A DNA stretch of 36,526 nt, taken from contig JALTZY010000306.1 in NCBI GenBank assembly GCA_027045905.1, positions 1 through 36,526 of the forward strand. Reading direction: 5' to 3'. Of this stretch, positions 8,774-19,393 are shown one piece after another; position 1 is the stretch's first letter; each line of letters opens with the position of its first letter. The notes beneath the pieces were generated by a model, which did not search any database, had not been told where the DNA came from, and was given only the letters and a program-made list of their open reading frames with translations. This stretch comes from Paracoccaceae bacterium. GTDB lineage: Bacteria > Pseudomonadota > Alphaproteobacteria > Rhodobacterales > Rhodobacteraceae. The position numbers were made by a program, and so were the translations under genes.

Positions 8774-9856
8774 ATGACCCTTGGCCCCGACATATCCCAG
8801 CGTATCGCCCGCGCCCGTGCCGACCTGCGCATGGGGGTGCCGGTGGCGCTGACCTCCGAGGACGGCGCCGCGCTGGTGGCGGCGGCCGAGACGCTGGGCG
8901 CGGCGCGGCTGGCGGAGATGCGCGCGCTGGGGGCGCTGGTGCTGGCGGTGACCCCGCGCCGGGCCGAGACGCTCAAGGCCCGCCCCTACAGCAGCGAAGT
9001 CGCCCGCATCGCGGTGCCTGAAGCGGCGGGGCCCGACTGGATCGCCGCGCTGGCGGACCCGTCCGGCGACCTGATGACGCCGCTCAAGGGCCCGCTGGCC
9101 ACCCTGCGCGGAGGCGAGGAGCGCTTTGCCCGGGCGGCGGTGGCGCTGGCGAAGTCGGCGCATCTTCTGCCCGCCGCACTGGTGGTGGAGATCGGCGAAG
9201 GCGAAGCCCTTGCCGCGCGCGCCGGGCTTACGCTGGTGCCGCTCGAAGGTCTCGAACAGGCCCTGCGCAGCCCGCTCGCCCATGTCGTCGGCGCGCGGGT
9301 GCCGCTGGCGGTGAGCGAGGCGGGACGGGTCAGCGTGTTTCGTCCCGCCGACGGGGGCGAGGAACATTACGCGGTGGAGATCGGCCGGCCCGACCGCCAG
9401 AAGCCGGTGCTCGCGCGCCTGCACAGCGCCTGCTTTACCGGCGATGTGCTGGGCAGCCTCAAATGCGATTGCGGCCCGCAGCTGCACGCCGCGCTCGAGG
9501 CGATGGGGCGCGAAGGCGCGGGCGTGCTGCTCTACCTCAACCAGGAGGGGCGCGGGATCGGCCTTGCCAACAAGATGCGCGCCTATTCGCTGCAGGACCA
9601 GGGCTTTGACACGGTGGAGGCCAATCACCGGCTGGGCTTCGAGGATGACGAGCGCGATTTTCGCATCGGCGCCGACATCCTCAAGGCGCTGGGTTTCGGT
9701 GCCGTGCGGCTGATGACCAACAATCCGAAAAAGGTCGCCATGATGCAGGCGCAGGGGGTCGAGGTGGCGGAGCGGGTGCCGCTGCTGGCCGGCCACGGCG
9801 AGCACAACCGTGCCTATCTGGCGACCAAGGCGAAGAAGTCCGGGCATCTGCTGTGA
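8774..9856 (+). CDS. ribA: GTP cyclohydrolase II (RibA-type) with N-terminal extension
   Basis: C-terminal half: [28 protein letters not shown]...[43 protein letters not shown]...RLMTNNPKK. Confidence 0.9.
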   Translation: MTLGPDISQRIARARADLRMGVPVALTSEDGAALVAAAETLGAARLAEMRALGALVLAVTPRRAETLKARPYSSEVARIAVPEAAGPDWIAALADPSGDLMTPLKGPLATLRGGEERFARAAVALAKSAHLLPAALVVEIGEGEALAARAGLTLVPLEGLEQALRSPLAHVVGARVPLAVSEAGRVSVFRPADGGEEHYAVEIGRPDRQKPVLARLHSACFTGDVLGSLKCDCGPQLHAALEAMGREGAGVLLYLNQEGRGIGLANKMRAYSLQDQGFDTVEANHRLGFEDDERDFRIGADILKALGFGAVRLMTNNPKKVAMMQAQGVEVAERVPLLAGHGEHNRAYLATKAKKSGHLL

Positions 9857-10383
9857 GGCCGTCACGCCACGACATGGTGGTGAATCGCTGGGGCGCGCGG
9901 TTCATGGGGCGGCGCATCCCCTGCGCTCTGGGACGCGGCGGGATTACCGCCCAGAAGCGCGAGGGCGACGGGGCCAGTCCCGCAGGCATCTGGCGGCTCA
10001 TTGGCGGCATGTATCGGGCCGACCGGCTGCGCGCGCCGGCAATCGCGCCGGGCGGTCCACCGCTCGCCCCCGCGGGGCACCGCGACCTCTGGTCCGACGA
10101 TCCGCGCGACCCAGCCTATAATCGCCACATCCGCGCCCATGCCCACCCCTTCAGCCACGAGCGCCTGCGCCGGAGCGATTCGCTCTATGACATCGTGCTG
10201 TTTTCCGACTGGAACCGGCCCGAGGCCATCCCCGGCGCGGGCTCGGCGATCTTCGTCCACCTCTGGCGGCGGCCGCGCTTTCCCACCGCCGGCTGCATCG
10301 CCTTTGCCCGCGCCGATCTCGCCTGGATCCTCGCCCGCTGGACACCAAAAAGCCGGATCTTTGTCAGCGCCTATTCCGGGTAA
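9853..10383 (+). CDS. L,D-transpeptidase family (YkuD-like) protein
   Basis: GTGA overlap with rib[39 protein letters not shown] and [25 protein letters not shown] catalytic-type region. Confidence 0.82.
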   Translation: MRPSRHDMVVNRWGARFMGRRIPCALGRGGITAQKREGDGASPAGIWRLIGGMYRADRLRAPAIAPGGPPLAPAGHRDLWSDDPRDPAYNRHIRAHAHPFSHERLRRSDSLYDIVLFSDWNRPEAIPGAGSAIFVHLWRRPRFPTAGCIAFARADLAWILARWTPKSRIFVSAYSG

Positions 10384-10769
10384 TTGCGCCGGGCGCGGGC
10401 GCGGGCCAGGGTCTTCGTCCCGTGCTTCGCCGTGGCGCGCCATTCATATCTGTGCACACCGCCCGGCGGGCAAGGGCTCTTGTAGGTGAAGGCACCGGCG
10501 GGGATCACCCCGTCCCTGTCGATACGGACCTTGCCGCCGCCATGGTTGTAATTCGGCGCGTCCAGATCCTTCAGACGAAACACGATCGTATCGGTCCCCT
10601 CCGGCAGGCCCGAGACGACGAAACGCGGGCTCGGCACCCGGCCCGGATGACCGCTGGTACAGCGGGGAATATCGCCCCAAGTGAAGCTGAAGGTAAAGTC
10701 CGCGGCCAGAGCCGGGGCGGAACCAAGCGCCAGAAGAGCAAATGAAAGTGCAAGTTTCTGCATTCTCAT
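10371..10769 (-). CDS. Secreted YbhB/YbcL (PEBP)-like protein
   Basis: Signal peptide MRMQKLALSFALLALGSAPALAADF; SGLPEGTDTIVFRLKDLDAPNYNHGGG... YKSPCPPGGVHRYEW. Confidence 0.8.
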   Translation of the reverse strand: MRMQKLALSFALLALGSAPALAADFTFSFTWGDIPRCTSGHPGRVPSPRFVVSGLPEGTDTIVFRLKDLDAPNYNHGGGKVRIDRDGVIPAGAFTYKSPCPPGGVHRYEWRATAKHGTKTLARARARRNYPE

Positions 10770-10806
10770 CTCCTTTCGTCAGCGTCCCTCCTCTGATTCG
10801 CCCAGG

Positions 10807-11460
10807 TTAATCATACACCCTTTCGCCAAAGATGGCGCTGCCCACCCGCACATGGGTCGCCCCCTGGGCAATGGCGCGCTCGAAATCGCCGCTCATCCCC
10901 ATCGACAGGCCGGCAAGGCCATTGCGGGCGGCGATCTTGGCCAAGAGCGCGAAGTGGAGGCTCGGCTCCTCGTCCACCGGCGGGATGCACATCAGCCCCT
11001 CGAGCGGCAGGCCCAGCGCGCGCACTTCTGCGATGAACGCATCGGCATCGGCGGGCGCGACCCCGGCCTTTTGCGGCTCCTCGCCGGTATTCACCTGCAC
11101 GAACAGGCGCGGGCAGTGGCCGGTCTCGTCGGCGATGCGGGCAATGGCGCGGGCAAGTTTCGGACGGTCCAGCGTGTGGATGGCGTCAAACAGCGCCATG
11201 GCCTGGCGGGTCTTGTTGGACTGCAAGGGGCCGATCAGGTGCAGCTCTACGCCTGCGAATCGCTCCCTGAGCGCGGGCCACTTGCCAGCGGTCTCCTGCA
11301 CGCGATTCTCGCCAAAGACCCGGTGGCCTTCCTCCAGCACCGCCTCCACCCGCTCGAGCGGCTGCAGCTTGGAAACGGCGATCAGCGTGGTGGAGCCCGG
11401 CGCGCGGCCGGTGCGGGCCTCTTCGGCGGCGATGCGGGACTTGATCTCGGAAAGGGACAT
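10807..11460 (-). CDS. YggS-family PLP homeostasis protein
   Basis: TTLIAVSKLQPLERVEAVLEEGHRVFGENRVQE...LHLIGPLQSNK...FVQVNTGEEPQKAG...LSMGMSGDFERAIAQGATHVRVGSAIFG. Confidence 0.93.
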   Translation of the reverse strand: MSLSEIKSRIAAEEARTGRAPGSTTLIAVSKLQPLERVEAVLEEGHRVFGENRVQETAGKWPALRERFAGVELHLIGPLQSNKTRQAMALFDAIHTLDRPKLARAIARIADETGHCPRLFVQVNTGEEPQKAGVAPADADAFIAEVRALGLPLEGLMCIPPVDEEPSLHFALLAKIAARNGLAGLSMGMSGDFERAIAQGATHVRVGSAIFGERVYD

Positions 11461-11493
11461 CGGCGGCCTCACTCTTGTCTGCCCCGATATGCA

Positions 11494-11526
11494 CAAAAGA
11501 AAAGAGCGGGCGCAAGGCCCGCTCTT
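11494..11526 (-). terminator. Rho-independent terminator downstream of the porin gene
   Basis: Stem AAGAGCGGGC/GCCCGCTCTT (11502-11511/11517-11526) with T-rich run TTTTCTTTTG following on the minus strand. Confidence 0.8.
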
Positions 11527-11548
11527 CCCGTGAACCGATCCGTCAGGA

Positions 11549-12418
11549 TCAGAAGCTGATGCGGATACCCAGATCGGCGGTCGGACCGGCAGCGGTGCTC
11601 AGGCGAGCAACGCCACCAGCGATGGTCGCACCGCCGAGGTCGTAGGCAGCGCCGATGCCGTAGGACGAAACACCGCCGTCCTCGCCGGAGTAGAAGGCAT
11701 TCACGGAGATGTCGTTCATGCTGTACTTGCCGCCGATGGTCCACTTGTAGGCAGCGCCGGCGTTGAAGGAAGCGTAGGACGCGTTCACGCCGAAGTCACC
11801 CAGCGAGCCGGTCACACCCAGAACGACGAAGTCCTGCATGGTGGCGCCAGCGGCATCTTCCTGGATACCGGCGGCAACGGTCCAGTTGCCGAAGGAGTAC
11901 GAACCGGACAGAGCGGTCAGGGTGTTGGTCACGTCGTAGGACAGGTGCACGCCCAGATCGCCGGTGGAGTAGTCGACGGCGATGCCCTGCACGCCGGCAC
12001 CGGCGGACGAGAAGGCCTGCCAGCCCCACATGGAGGTGTTGTGGTTGGCCCAGACGCCGTTCCAGCCGAGGCCGGTGAGGCCGACGCCGTTGGAGTAGAG
12101 GCCCGGCATCATTTCGATGGCGCCGTTCACGTTGCCGACCGACAGGCGCAGACCGTTGCTCTCGATCCAGGCATTGGCGCCGGACAGGGCGGCAGCGCCG
12201 AAGTTCGTGGCGCGCAGGCGCACACGGCCACCATAGGCCAGGCCGCCGTCGGTCTCGCCGGAACCGTCGAAGTTCAGGGTGAAGCGGTTGGTCAGGGACC
12301 AGACGCCGGCGGTGTTCATCATCACGCCGAAGCGCGCGCCACCGGAGATGCTGACATCCGCAGCAGCCACACCGGCCGTGCCGACCAGGATCGAAGTGGC
12401 AAGGAGGATCTTCTTCAT
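11549..12418 (-). CDS. Outer-membrane porin (alphaproteobacterial type)
   Basis: MKKILLATSILVGTAGVAAADVSISGGARFGVMMN signal peptide and beta-barrel pattern ending in ..ADLGIRISF (terminal Phe). Confidence 0.88.
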   Translation of the reverse strand: MKKILLATSILVGTAGVAAADVSISGGARFGVMMNTAGVWSLTNRFTLNFDGSGETDGGLAYGGRVRLRATNFGAAALSGANAWIESNGLRLSVGNVNGAIEMMPGLYSNGVGLTGLGWNGVWANHNTSMWGWQAFSSAGAGVQGIAVDYSTGDLGVHLSYDVTNTLTALSGSYSFGNWTVAAGIQEDAAGATMQDFVVLGVTGSLGDFGVNASYASFNAGAAYKWTIGGKYSMNDISVNAFYSGEDGGVSSYGIGAAYDLGGATIAGGVARLSTAAGPTADLGIRISF

Positions 12419-12695
12419 TTCGTTTTCCCTCGTTTATCTCAAAGTGCACCTCAATTCAGGGAATCCGAATTGAGTATGCCCCTGTCTCCCCCAACGGCCC
12501 GGACATTGCAAGCGGCGGGGCCGGCCTGGGCAAACCTCATGGCGAAATGATGCAGCTTTGCCACAGTCGGAAATCGCGACGCTTTCGGGACAGGGGCGCG
12601 CATTTCGCCGCAAATCGCTTCCCCGGCGGGAAAACGCTTGTGCGCATCATGGGGCTTGGGTAGTTAGGTGATGAGTCAAGGAGCGGGGCCGGATC

Positions 12696-13190
12696 ATGGC
12701 GATCAGACGATATTTCTGGGCTGTACTGATGGGGCTTTCCCTGCTGAGCCTGTCCGCCTGCGCCACCGGCGGCGGGCTGTTCGGCAAGTCGGGCGCAAAC
12801 ACGCGCAGTCAGGGAAGCCAGGCGCAGACCGGCCCCGAGCCCCAGGGCAGCAAGATCTGGGATCTGTTCAGCAACACCGAGAATCCCAACACCACCGTCG
12901 AGGTGAACAAGTATCTCTGGGATGCTTCCCTCGACGTGCTGAATTTCCTGCCGCTCGAGGCCGCCGATCCCTTTACCGGGATCATCGTCTTCGGCTACGG
13001 CAAGCCCCCGGGCGGCGGGCGCGCCTACAAGGCCACCGTATATATAAGCGACCCGGCGCTGGATGCCCGCTCCCTGCGGGTGGCGCTGCTGACCCGCTCC
13101 GGGCCGGCCAGCACCGAGGCGACCCGGGCGATCGAGGATGCGATTCTCACCCGCGCCCGGCAGCTCAGGATCGCCGACGGCAGGCTCTAG
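12696..13190 (+). CDS. DUF3576-like lipoprotein
   Basis: Lipobox LLSLSACATGG; WDLFSNTENPNTTVEVNKYLWDASLDVLNFLPLEAADPFTGIIVFGYGKPPGG; adjacency to leuS. Confidence 0.8.
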   Translation: MAIRRYFWAVLMGLSLLSLSACATGGGLFGKSGANTRSQGSQAQTGPEPQGSKIWDLFSNTENPNTTVEVNKYLWDASLDVLNFLPLEAADPFTGIIVFGYGKPPGGGRAYKATVYISDPALDARSLRVALLTRSGPASTEATRAIEDAILTRARQLRIADGRL

Positions 13191-13219
13191 ACCGGCGCAT
13201 CGCATCGCATTACCAATGA

Positions 13220-13244
13220 CGCCGGGTGACAAGCCCGGCGTTTT
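13220..13244 (+). terminator. Rho-independent terminator between the DUF3576 gene and leuS
   Basis: CGCCGGG-TGACAAG-CCCGGCG followed by TTTT. Confidence 0.75.
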
Positions 13245-13261
13245 CATTCGAAGGACCCCCC

Positions 13262-15808
13262 ATGGCACGCTATATTCCCGCCGAGATCGAGCCCAAATGG
13301 CAGGCCGCCTGGCAGGAGGCCGGCATCTTCCGCGCCGAGCGCGACCCGCAGCGGCCCAAATATTATGTGCTGGAGATGTTTCCCTACCCGTCCGGCCGCT
13401 TGCATATCGGCCATGTGCGCAATTACACCCTGGGCGACGTGGTGGCGCGCTACAAGGCCGCGCGGGGTTTCTCGGTGCTGCACCCGATGGGCTGGGATGC
13501 GTTCGGCCTGCCCGCCGAAAACGCCGCCATTGCCACCGGGGTGCATCCGGCCGACCACACCTATGGCAATATCGCCGAGATGAAGGAGCAGATGGCGCCG
13601 ATGGGCTGGTCGCATGACTGGAGCCGCGAATTTGCCACTTGCGACCCGGAATATTACGGCCAGCAGCAGGCGATGTTCCTCGACTTTCTCGAAAAGGGGC
13701 TGGTCTATCGCAAGAGCGCGATGGTGAACTGGGACCCGGTGGATATGACCGTGCTTGCCAACGAACAGGTGATCGACGGGCGCGGCTGGCGCTCCGGGGC
13801 CGAGGTGGAGCGCCGCGAGCTGACCCAGTGGTTCTTCCGCATCAGCGATTATGCCGAGGATCTGCTGGCGGCGCTCGACGGGCTTGAGAACTGGCCCGAA
13901 AAGGTGCGTCTGATGCAGGCCAACTGGATCGGCAAGAGCCGCGGCATCGAGCTTTACTTCCAGCGCCGGGACGGAGCGGGCGAGATCGTCTGCTATTCGA
14001 CCCGGCCCGACACGATGCGCGGCGCGAGCTTTATCGCCATTGCCCCGGATCACCCGGTGGCGCGCGAGCTTGCCGAGAAGGATCCGGCGCTTGCCGACTT
14101 CATCGCCGAGTGTCGCAAGGGCGGCACCAGCGAGGAAGCGATCGAAAAGGCCGAGAAGCTGGGCTATGACACCGGCCTTCGCGTGGCCCATCCGCTGGAT
14201 GATACGCGCGATCTGCCGGTCTGGGTGGCGAACTTCGTGCTGATGGATTACGGCACCGGCGCGGTATTCGGCTGCCCGGCCCATGACCAGCGCGACCTTG
14301 ATTTTGCCCGCAAATACGACCTGCCGGTGCAGAATGCCTTTTACCTGCCCGGCCAGCCGGTCGAGGTGGAAAACGAGGCACTGGTGCCGCCCAAGAGCGA
14401 AAAGGTCGCCTATATCGACCATTTCACCGGCCTCGAGGAAGCCACCGGCGAAGAGGGCATCAATGCCGCGATCGACTGGTTTGAAGCGCGCGGGCTGGGC
14501 AAGGGCAAGGTCCAGTATCGCCTGCGCGACTGGGGCATCTCCCGCCAGCGCTTCTGGGGCTGTCCGATCCCGGTGGTGCATTGCAAAAGCTGCGGCGTGG
14601 TGCCGGAGAAGAAGGAAAACCTCCCCATCGAACTGCCGCGCGACGTCACCTTCGACCAGCCCGGCAACCCGCTCGACCGCCACCCCACCTGGCGCGACGT
14701 GCCCTGCCCGGCCTGCGGCAAGCCCGCGCAGCGCGAGACCGACACGATGGATACTTTCGTCGATTCGTCGTGGTATTACGCCCGCTTCACCGCGCCCAGG
14801 GCCGCCACGCCCACCAGCGCCGAGGATGTGGATTACTGGATGAACGTGGACCAGTATGTGGGCGGCATCGAACACGCGATCCTGCACCTGCTCTATTCGC
14901 GCTTCTTCGCCCGCGCCATGCATGAATGCGGCCACCTGCCGGCAAAGAGCGTCGAGCCGTTCGACGCGCTGTTCACCCAGGGCATGGTCACCCATGCGAT
15001 CTACATGAGCGAGGGCGAGGATGGCCGCCCGGTCTATCATTACCCCGAAGAGGTGGAGCTGCGCGACGGCCGCGCCTTCCTGCGCGAGAGCGGCAACGAG
15101 GTGCAGGTGATCCCGTCGGCGAAGATGTCGAAATCCAAGAACAACGTGGTCGATCCGCTGCGGATCGTCGAGCGCTATGGCGCCGATACCGCGCGCTGGT
15201 TCGTGCTGTCCGATTCGCCGCCCGAGCGCGATGTGGAATGGACCGCCGCCGGCGCCGAGGCCGCGCACAAGCATCTGGGCCGGGTCTGGAGCCTGAGCGA
15301 GCGCATTGCCGGGATGGAAGGCGCGGGCAGTGGCGACGAAGACCTGCTGCGCGCCATGCACAAGACCATCCATGACGTGACCATGGCGATCGAGAGCTTC
15401 GGCTTCAACGCCGCCATTGCCAGGCTCTACGCTTTCACCAATACCTTGCAGAAATCCAAGGCCGGCGCCGACACCCAGCGCCAGGCGATGCGGACCATGG
15501 CCCAGCTGATGGCCCCCTTCACCCCGCATCTGGCCGAAGAAATCTGGGCCCGGCAGGGCGGCGAAGGGCTGATCGCAAGCGCCCCCTGGCCCGAGGCCGA
15601 CCCGGCGATGCTGGTCGAAGATACGGTGACCCTGCCGATCCAGATCAACGGCAAGCGGCGCTCGGAAATCACCGTCGCCCGCGATCTTTCGCGCGAAGAG
15701 GTTGAAAAACTGGCGCTCGCGGACCAGGCTGTAGAAAGGGCGCTCGATGGGCAGGCGCCCAAGAAGCTGATCGTTGTCCCGGGGCGAATCGTCAATGTCG
15801 TCATCTGA
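13262..15808 (+). CDS. leuS: Leucyl-tRNA synthetase
   Basis: [24 protein letters not shown] (HIGH motif), [13 protein letters not shown] (KMSKS), LeuRS-specific [10 protein letters not shown]. Confidence 0.98.
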   Translation: MARYIPAEIEPKWQAAWQEAGIFRAERDPQRPKYYVLEMFPYPSGRLHIGHVRNYTLGDVVARYKAARGFSVLHPMGWDAFGLPAENAAIATGVHPADHTYGNIAEMKEQMAPMGWSHDWSREFATCDPEYYGQQQAMFLDFLEKGLVYRKSAMVNWDPVDMTVLANEQVIDGRGWRSGAEVERRELTQWFFRISDYAEDLLAALDGLENWPEKVRLMQANWIGKSRGIELYFQRRDGAGEIVCYSTRPDTMRGASFIAIAPDHPVARELAEKDPALADFIAECRKGGTSEEAIEKAEKLGYDTGLRVAHPLDDTRDLPVWVANFVLMDYGTGAVFGCPAHDQRDLDFARKYDLPVQNAFYLPGQPVEVENEALVPPKSEKVAYIDHFTGLEEATGEEGINAAIDWFEARGLGKGKVQYRLRDWGISRQRFWGCPIPVVHCKSCGVVPEKKENLPIELPRDVTFDQPGNPLDRHPTWRDVPCPACGKPAQRETDTMDTFVDSSWYYARFTAPRAATPTSAEDVDYWMNVDQYVGGIEHAILHLLYSRFFARAMHECGHLPAKSVEPFDALFTQGMVTHAIYMSEGEDGRPVYHYPEEVELRDGRAFLRESGNEVQVIPSAKMSKSKNNVVDPLRIVERYGADTARWFVLSDSPPERDVEWTAAGAEAAHKHLGRVWSLSERIAGMEGAGSGDEDLLRAMHKTIHDVTMAIESFGFNAAIARLYAFTNTLQKSKAGADTQRQAMRTMAQLMAPFTPHLAEEIWARQGGEGLIASAPWPEADPAMLVEDTVTLPIQINGKRRSEITVARDLSREEVEKLALADQAVERALDGQAPKKLIVVPGRIVNVVI

Positions 15809-16283
15809 CCGCCGCCTGTTCCTCACCTCGCTGCTGGCGCTCGGCGCCTGTGGCTTCAGCCCGGTTTACGGGCCGGGCGGCGCGGCGCGGGGGCTTAACG
15901 GCGCGATCGAGGTCGAGGCGCCTCAGACGGGCGACGAATACGAACTGGTCAAGCGGCTCGAGGAACGACTCGGCCGGCCCGAGGCCACTCGCTTCACCCT
16001 TGGCTACCGGCTCGAGACCCACGAAGAGGCTTCCGGCATCACCGCCAGCGCCGAGACCACCCGCAAGCAGCTATTCGGCACCCTCACCTTCACCCTGACC
16101 GAAGACGCCACCGGGCAGGTGGTGCAATCGGGCTCGGTCACTTCCTTCACCTCCTACTCGCAGCAGGGCACCACGGTTGCGACTGCCAGCAGCGCGCAGG
16201 ATGCGCATAAGCGGCTGATGGTGGCGCTCGCCGATCTGCTCACCACCCGCCTCATCGCCGGCGCGGCGGACCGGGCCGGATGA
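15795..16283 (+). CDS. lptE: LPS assembly lipoprotein LptE-like
   Basis: Lipobox [17 protein letters not shown]; position between leuS and holA. Confidence 0.82.
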   Translation: MSSSDRRLFLTSLLALGACGFSPVYGPGGAARGLNGAIEVEAPQTGDEYELVKRLEERLGRPEATRFTLGYRLETHEEASGITASAETTRKQLFGTLTFTLTEDATGQVVQSGSVTSFTSYSQQGTTVATASSAQDAHKRLMVALADLLTTRLIAGAADRAG

Positions 16284-17254
16284 AGGAGAGCGCCCTGCTG
16301 ATCTTCGGCGCCGACGCCATGCGCGTGGCGCTGAAGCGCCAGGACATCATCGCCGGCATCATCGGCCCCAATGGCGAGGACGAAATGCGCCTCACCCGCA
16401 TCCCCGCCGCCGACCTGCGCAAGGACGGCGCGCTGCTGCTCGATGCGATCAAGGCGCAGGGCTTCTTCCCCGGCCCGCGGGTGGCTTTTGTCGAGGACGC
16501 GACCGACGCGCTCGCCAGGGTGATCGCCCCGGCGCTCGACGAATGGCGCGAGGGCGACGCGCAGGTGGTGGTCACCGCCGGTGCCCTGCGCAAGGGCTCG
16601 GCGCTGCGCAAGCTGTTCGAGCGCAGGCCCGGCCGCCGCGCGCTTGGCCTCTACGACGACCCGCCCTCGCGCGCCGAGATCGAAGCCGAGCTGAAGCGCG
16701 CGGGCCTCAGCGCGGTGAGCCCCGAGGCGCTGGACGATCTGGTCGCGCTCTCGCGTACGATCGGCCCCGGAGACTTGCGCCAAACCACTGAAAAGCTGGC
16801 GCTTTACAAGATCGGCGACGACACGCCGCTCAGCCCCGAAGACGTCTCCGCCCTCTCGCCCGCCTCCACCGGGGCCGGGCTTGACGAAGTGCTGCACGCC
16901 ACTGCCGAGGGGCGCGCGGGCGAGATCGGCCCGGTGCTCGCCCGCCTTGCCGCGCAGGGCGTGAGCCCGGTGAGCCTCTGCATCGCCGCCAGCCGCCACT
17001 TTCGCACCCTGTTCGCCGCGGCAAGCGACCCGGCCGGCCCGTCGCAGGGGATCGCCCGCGCCCGCCCGCCGGTGCATTTCAAGTCTCGCGACCGCATGGT
17101 GCGGCAGGCGGGCAAATGGGGCACGGCCCGACTCGAACGCGCCCTCAGGCTGCTGGTCGATACCGACCTGCAACTGCGCTCCGCCGATACCGCGCCGCAA
17201 ATGGCACTGATGGAGCGGGCATTGATCCGGCTGGCAATGATGGGAGGAAGGTAG
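16280..17254 (+). CDS. holA: DNA polymerase III subunit delta
   Basis: HolA-like; LLIFGADAMRVALKRQDIIAGIIG..; position after lptE, ATGA overlap. Confidence 0.88.
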   Translation: MKESALLIFGADAMRVALKRQDIIAGIIGPNGEDEMRLTRIPAADLRKDGALLLDAIKAQGFFPGPRVAFVEDATDALARVIAPALDEWREGDAQVVVTAGALRKGSALRKLFERRPGRRALGLYDDPPSRAEIEAELKRAGLSAVSPEALDDLVALSRTIGPGDLRQTTEKLALYKIGDDTPLSPEDVSALSPASTGAGLDEVLHATAEGRAGEIGPVLARLAAQGVSPVSLCIAASRHFRTLFAAASDPAGPSQGIARARPPVHFKSRDRMVRQAGKWGTARLERALRLLVDTDLQLRSADTAPQMALMERALIRLAMMGGR

Positions 17255-17851
17255 ATGCATGAAGTGATCGGCGCGCGGCAGACCCGCGCCTTCCGGGTGC
17301 TGTGGATGCTCGAGGAACTGGGGCTGGAATACATGCACCACGATGCCGCGCCGCGCTCGGATGCGTTGCTCAAGCACAACCCCACCGGCAAGGCCCCGGT
17401 GCTGCTGGTCGATGGCGCGCCGGTGATCGATTCGACCGCGATCATCACCTTCCTCGCCGACCGACACGGGGCCGAAAGCGGCACCATGACCTACCCCGCC
17501 GGTACGCTCGAGCGCGCGCATCAGGATGCCTTTACCCATTTCGTGCTGGACGAGATGGATGCCGTGCTCTGGACCGCCGCGCGCCACTCCTTCGTACTGC
17601 CGGAGGAAAAGCGGGTGCCGGCGGTGAAGGATTCGCTGAAATGGGAGTTCGAGCGCTCGCAGTCCGTGCTGCTCGAGCGGATGGGCGAGGGGCCATACCT
17701 GATGGGCGAGCGCATGACCGTGCCCGACATCATCGCCGCCCATTGCGTACCCTGGGCGATGCTGTCGAAATTCCCCCTGCTCGATGATTTCAAGGCCTAC
17801 GGCAAGCGCCTTTCGCAGCGCCCGGCCTATCAGCGCGCCGCCGGGAAATAG
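17255..17851 (+). CDS. Glutathione S-transferase family protein
   Basis: RQTRAFRVLWMLEELGLEYMHHDA... NPTGKAPVLLVDGAPVIDSTAIITFLAD. Confidence 0.9.
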   Translation: MHEVIGARQTRAFRVLWMLEELGLEYMHHDAAPRSDALLKHNPTGKAPVLLVDGAPVIDSTAIITFLADRHGAESGTMTYPAGTLERAHQDAFTHFVLDEMDAVLWTAARHSFVLPEEKRVPAVKDSLKWEFERSQSVLLERMGEGPYLMGERMTVPDIIAAHCVPWAMLSKFPLLDDFKAYGKRLSQRPAYQRAAGK

Positions 17852-17852
17852 G

Positions 17853-19148
17853 CTACCCCCGGCGTTCGACCCTCTTGCCGCGCCTGATGTCGCGGCTGGC
17901 CTTCTGCGCCTTGCGCAGCTTCAGCGCCACGTTCACCGCAAAGGCGGCAAAGGCCAGCGCGCCGACGAGCCCGCTTGTCGCGCCGAGGCGAATCACCAGC
18001 GTATCGCTCAGCACGATCCCCGCCGCGATCAGGACAATGGCGGCGAAATGGGTAAAGGCGTGGATCCTGAGCGGGGTTTCGGCGGTGAGTTCCGAGATCA
18101 GGAGCGGCAGGCCGGAAGCGCCCGAAGCGTGCATCGAGGCGAGGAATGGCATGATCCGCTGCAATACAGCCATGAGGAAGGTCAGGAGCCAGCCCGCGAC
18201 GAGCAGGAAGCCGATCAGCGTGGGGGCGTTCGGGATCGGAGCCGTGGCCCAGAATACTGCGGTTACGGCCAGGGCAATCAACAAAATGTAGCGCCCTCCG
18301 CGCAGCAGGGCAAAGGAAAGCCCCAGCCGGCGGCGCATTGAATTCCGCTCGGCATGGCGCATCAGCCACAGATGCGCCGCCGCCGCGCCTCCGGCCCCGG
18401 CGAGCGCCACCCACCAGAGCCCCGCACTCGCCGCCGCCAGCCCCGCGAGCCCCATCGCCAGCCCCGCCCAGCCCGGCCGCGCGGGCAGGCTGCGCGAGAG
18501 CACGAACATCGGCACCAGCACCATGGAAAACCCCGCCACCAGCAGCCCCATGAAGCCGAACACCGCCCAGACCATGTGCAGCCGCGCGAGCCCTTCACGA
18601 TCGGCAAGGAAGCCGCCGGCGAAGTCCCAGACCAGCGTCAGACCCAGCCCCGCCAGCACCAGTACCGCGCCCAGTGCCGCCCAGCCATGCGCCGCGATCA
18701 CCGCCACCGAGCCCGCCCGCGCCAGGTTGACCGCCGTCAGCCCGGCAAAGAGCAAAAGCCCCGCGCCGGTCATGGCCGCCCCGATCTGCATATGCGCGAC
18801 CAGCCCCGCCTCCATCCCCCAGGTCAGCAGCAGCACCCCCGGCGCCGCCAGCCAGAAGGAGCCGCGCGCGGGCCATGTGCTGGCCAGCGCCGCGCGGGTC
18901 ACGACGGGCAACAGCTGGTAGCTCGCCCCCATGGCGGTCATGGCAAAGACCCCGAGCGTGGCCAGGTGCAGGGCTGCGAGCACCGGGCCGGGGCCGCCGG
19001 CCCAGCCGGGAAGCTCCCCCGCGCCCAGCAGAAGCTCGGCCCAGGCGGCGACGTGAAACAGCGCCGCGGCGAGGAAAAAGCGGAAAGGGATCGAGGCGGG
19101 CAGGAGCCGGTCCTTTGCGCCGCCGAGAAAGGACGTGGCCATGCTCAT
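17853..19148 (-). CDS. Multi-TM membrane protein, NnrS / heme-copper-oxidase-subunit-I-like
   Basis: About 431 aa, highly hydrophobic; conserved-looking HLATLGVFAMTAMGASYQLLPVV, LHMVWAVFGFMGLLVAGFSMVLVPMF, HAFTHFAAIVLIAAG; starts in a 4-nt overlap with the DUF2249-like gene. Confidence 0.7.
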   Translation of the reverse strand: MSMATSFLGGAKDRLLPASIPFRFFLAAALFHVAAWAELLLGAGELPGWAGGPGPVLAALHLATLGVFAMTAMGASYQLLPVVTRAALASTWPARGSFWLAAPGVLLLTWGMEAGLVAHMQIGAAMTGAGLLLFAGLTAVNLARAGSVAVIAAHGWAALGAVLVLAGLGLTLVWDFAGGFLADREGLARLHMVWAVFGFMGLLVAGFSMVLVPMFVLSRSLPARPGWAGLAMGLAGLAAASAGLWWVALAGAGGAAAAHLWLMRHAERNSMRRRLGLSFALLRGGRYILLIALAVTAVFWATAPIPNAPTLIGFLLVAGWLLTFLMAVLQRIMPFLASMHASGASGLPLLISELTAETPLRIHAFTHFAAIVLIAAGIVLSDTLVIRLGATSGLVGALAFAAFAVNVALKLRKAQKASRDIRRGKRVERRG

Positions 19149-19393
19149 CGCGCGGGCCTCAGGATCAGGCGGGTGTCGCCGGGGGCTTCGGCGACCAGTT
19201 CCCCATGCCAGCCGCGCTCGGCAAGCTCCGGGTAGAGATGCACCGGATCGCGGTCCATATGGGCGATGATCGGCCCCGGTGTATTCTCCACATGCCAGAG
19301 AATCGCCACCATCGGCTCGGGCGGGGGCAGGCCGCGGGTGTCCACATGCCAGACGCTTCCTTCGCGCCAGAACTTGCCGGGCAGGTCGCTCAT
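19145..19393 (-). CDS. DUF2249-like small protein
   Basis: [82 protein letters not shown]; 'D.RGLPPPEPM..IL' and 'HMDRDPVHLYPELAERGW' pattern. Confidence 0.75.
   Translation of the reverse strand: MSDLPGKFWREGSVWHVDTRGLPPPEPMVAILWHVENTPGPIIAHMDRDPVHLYPELAERGWHGELVAEAPGDTRLILRPAR

Noticed and set aside
13244-15826. 860-aa minus-strand ORF antiparallel to leuS
   Set aside because: Length match with LeuS is a GC3 shadow effect; no recognisable motifs while LeuS has HIGH and KMSKS.
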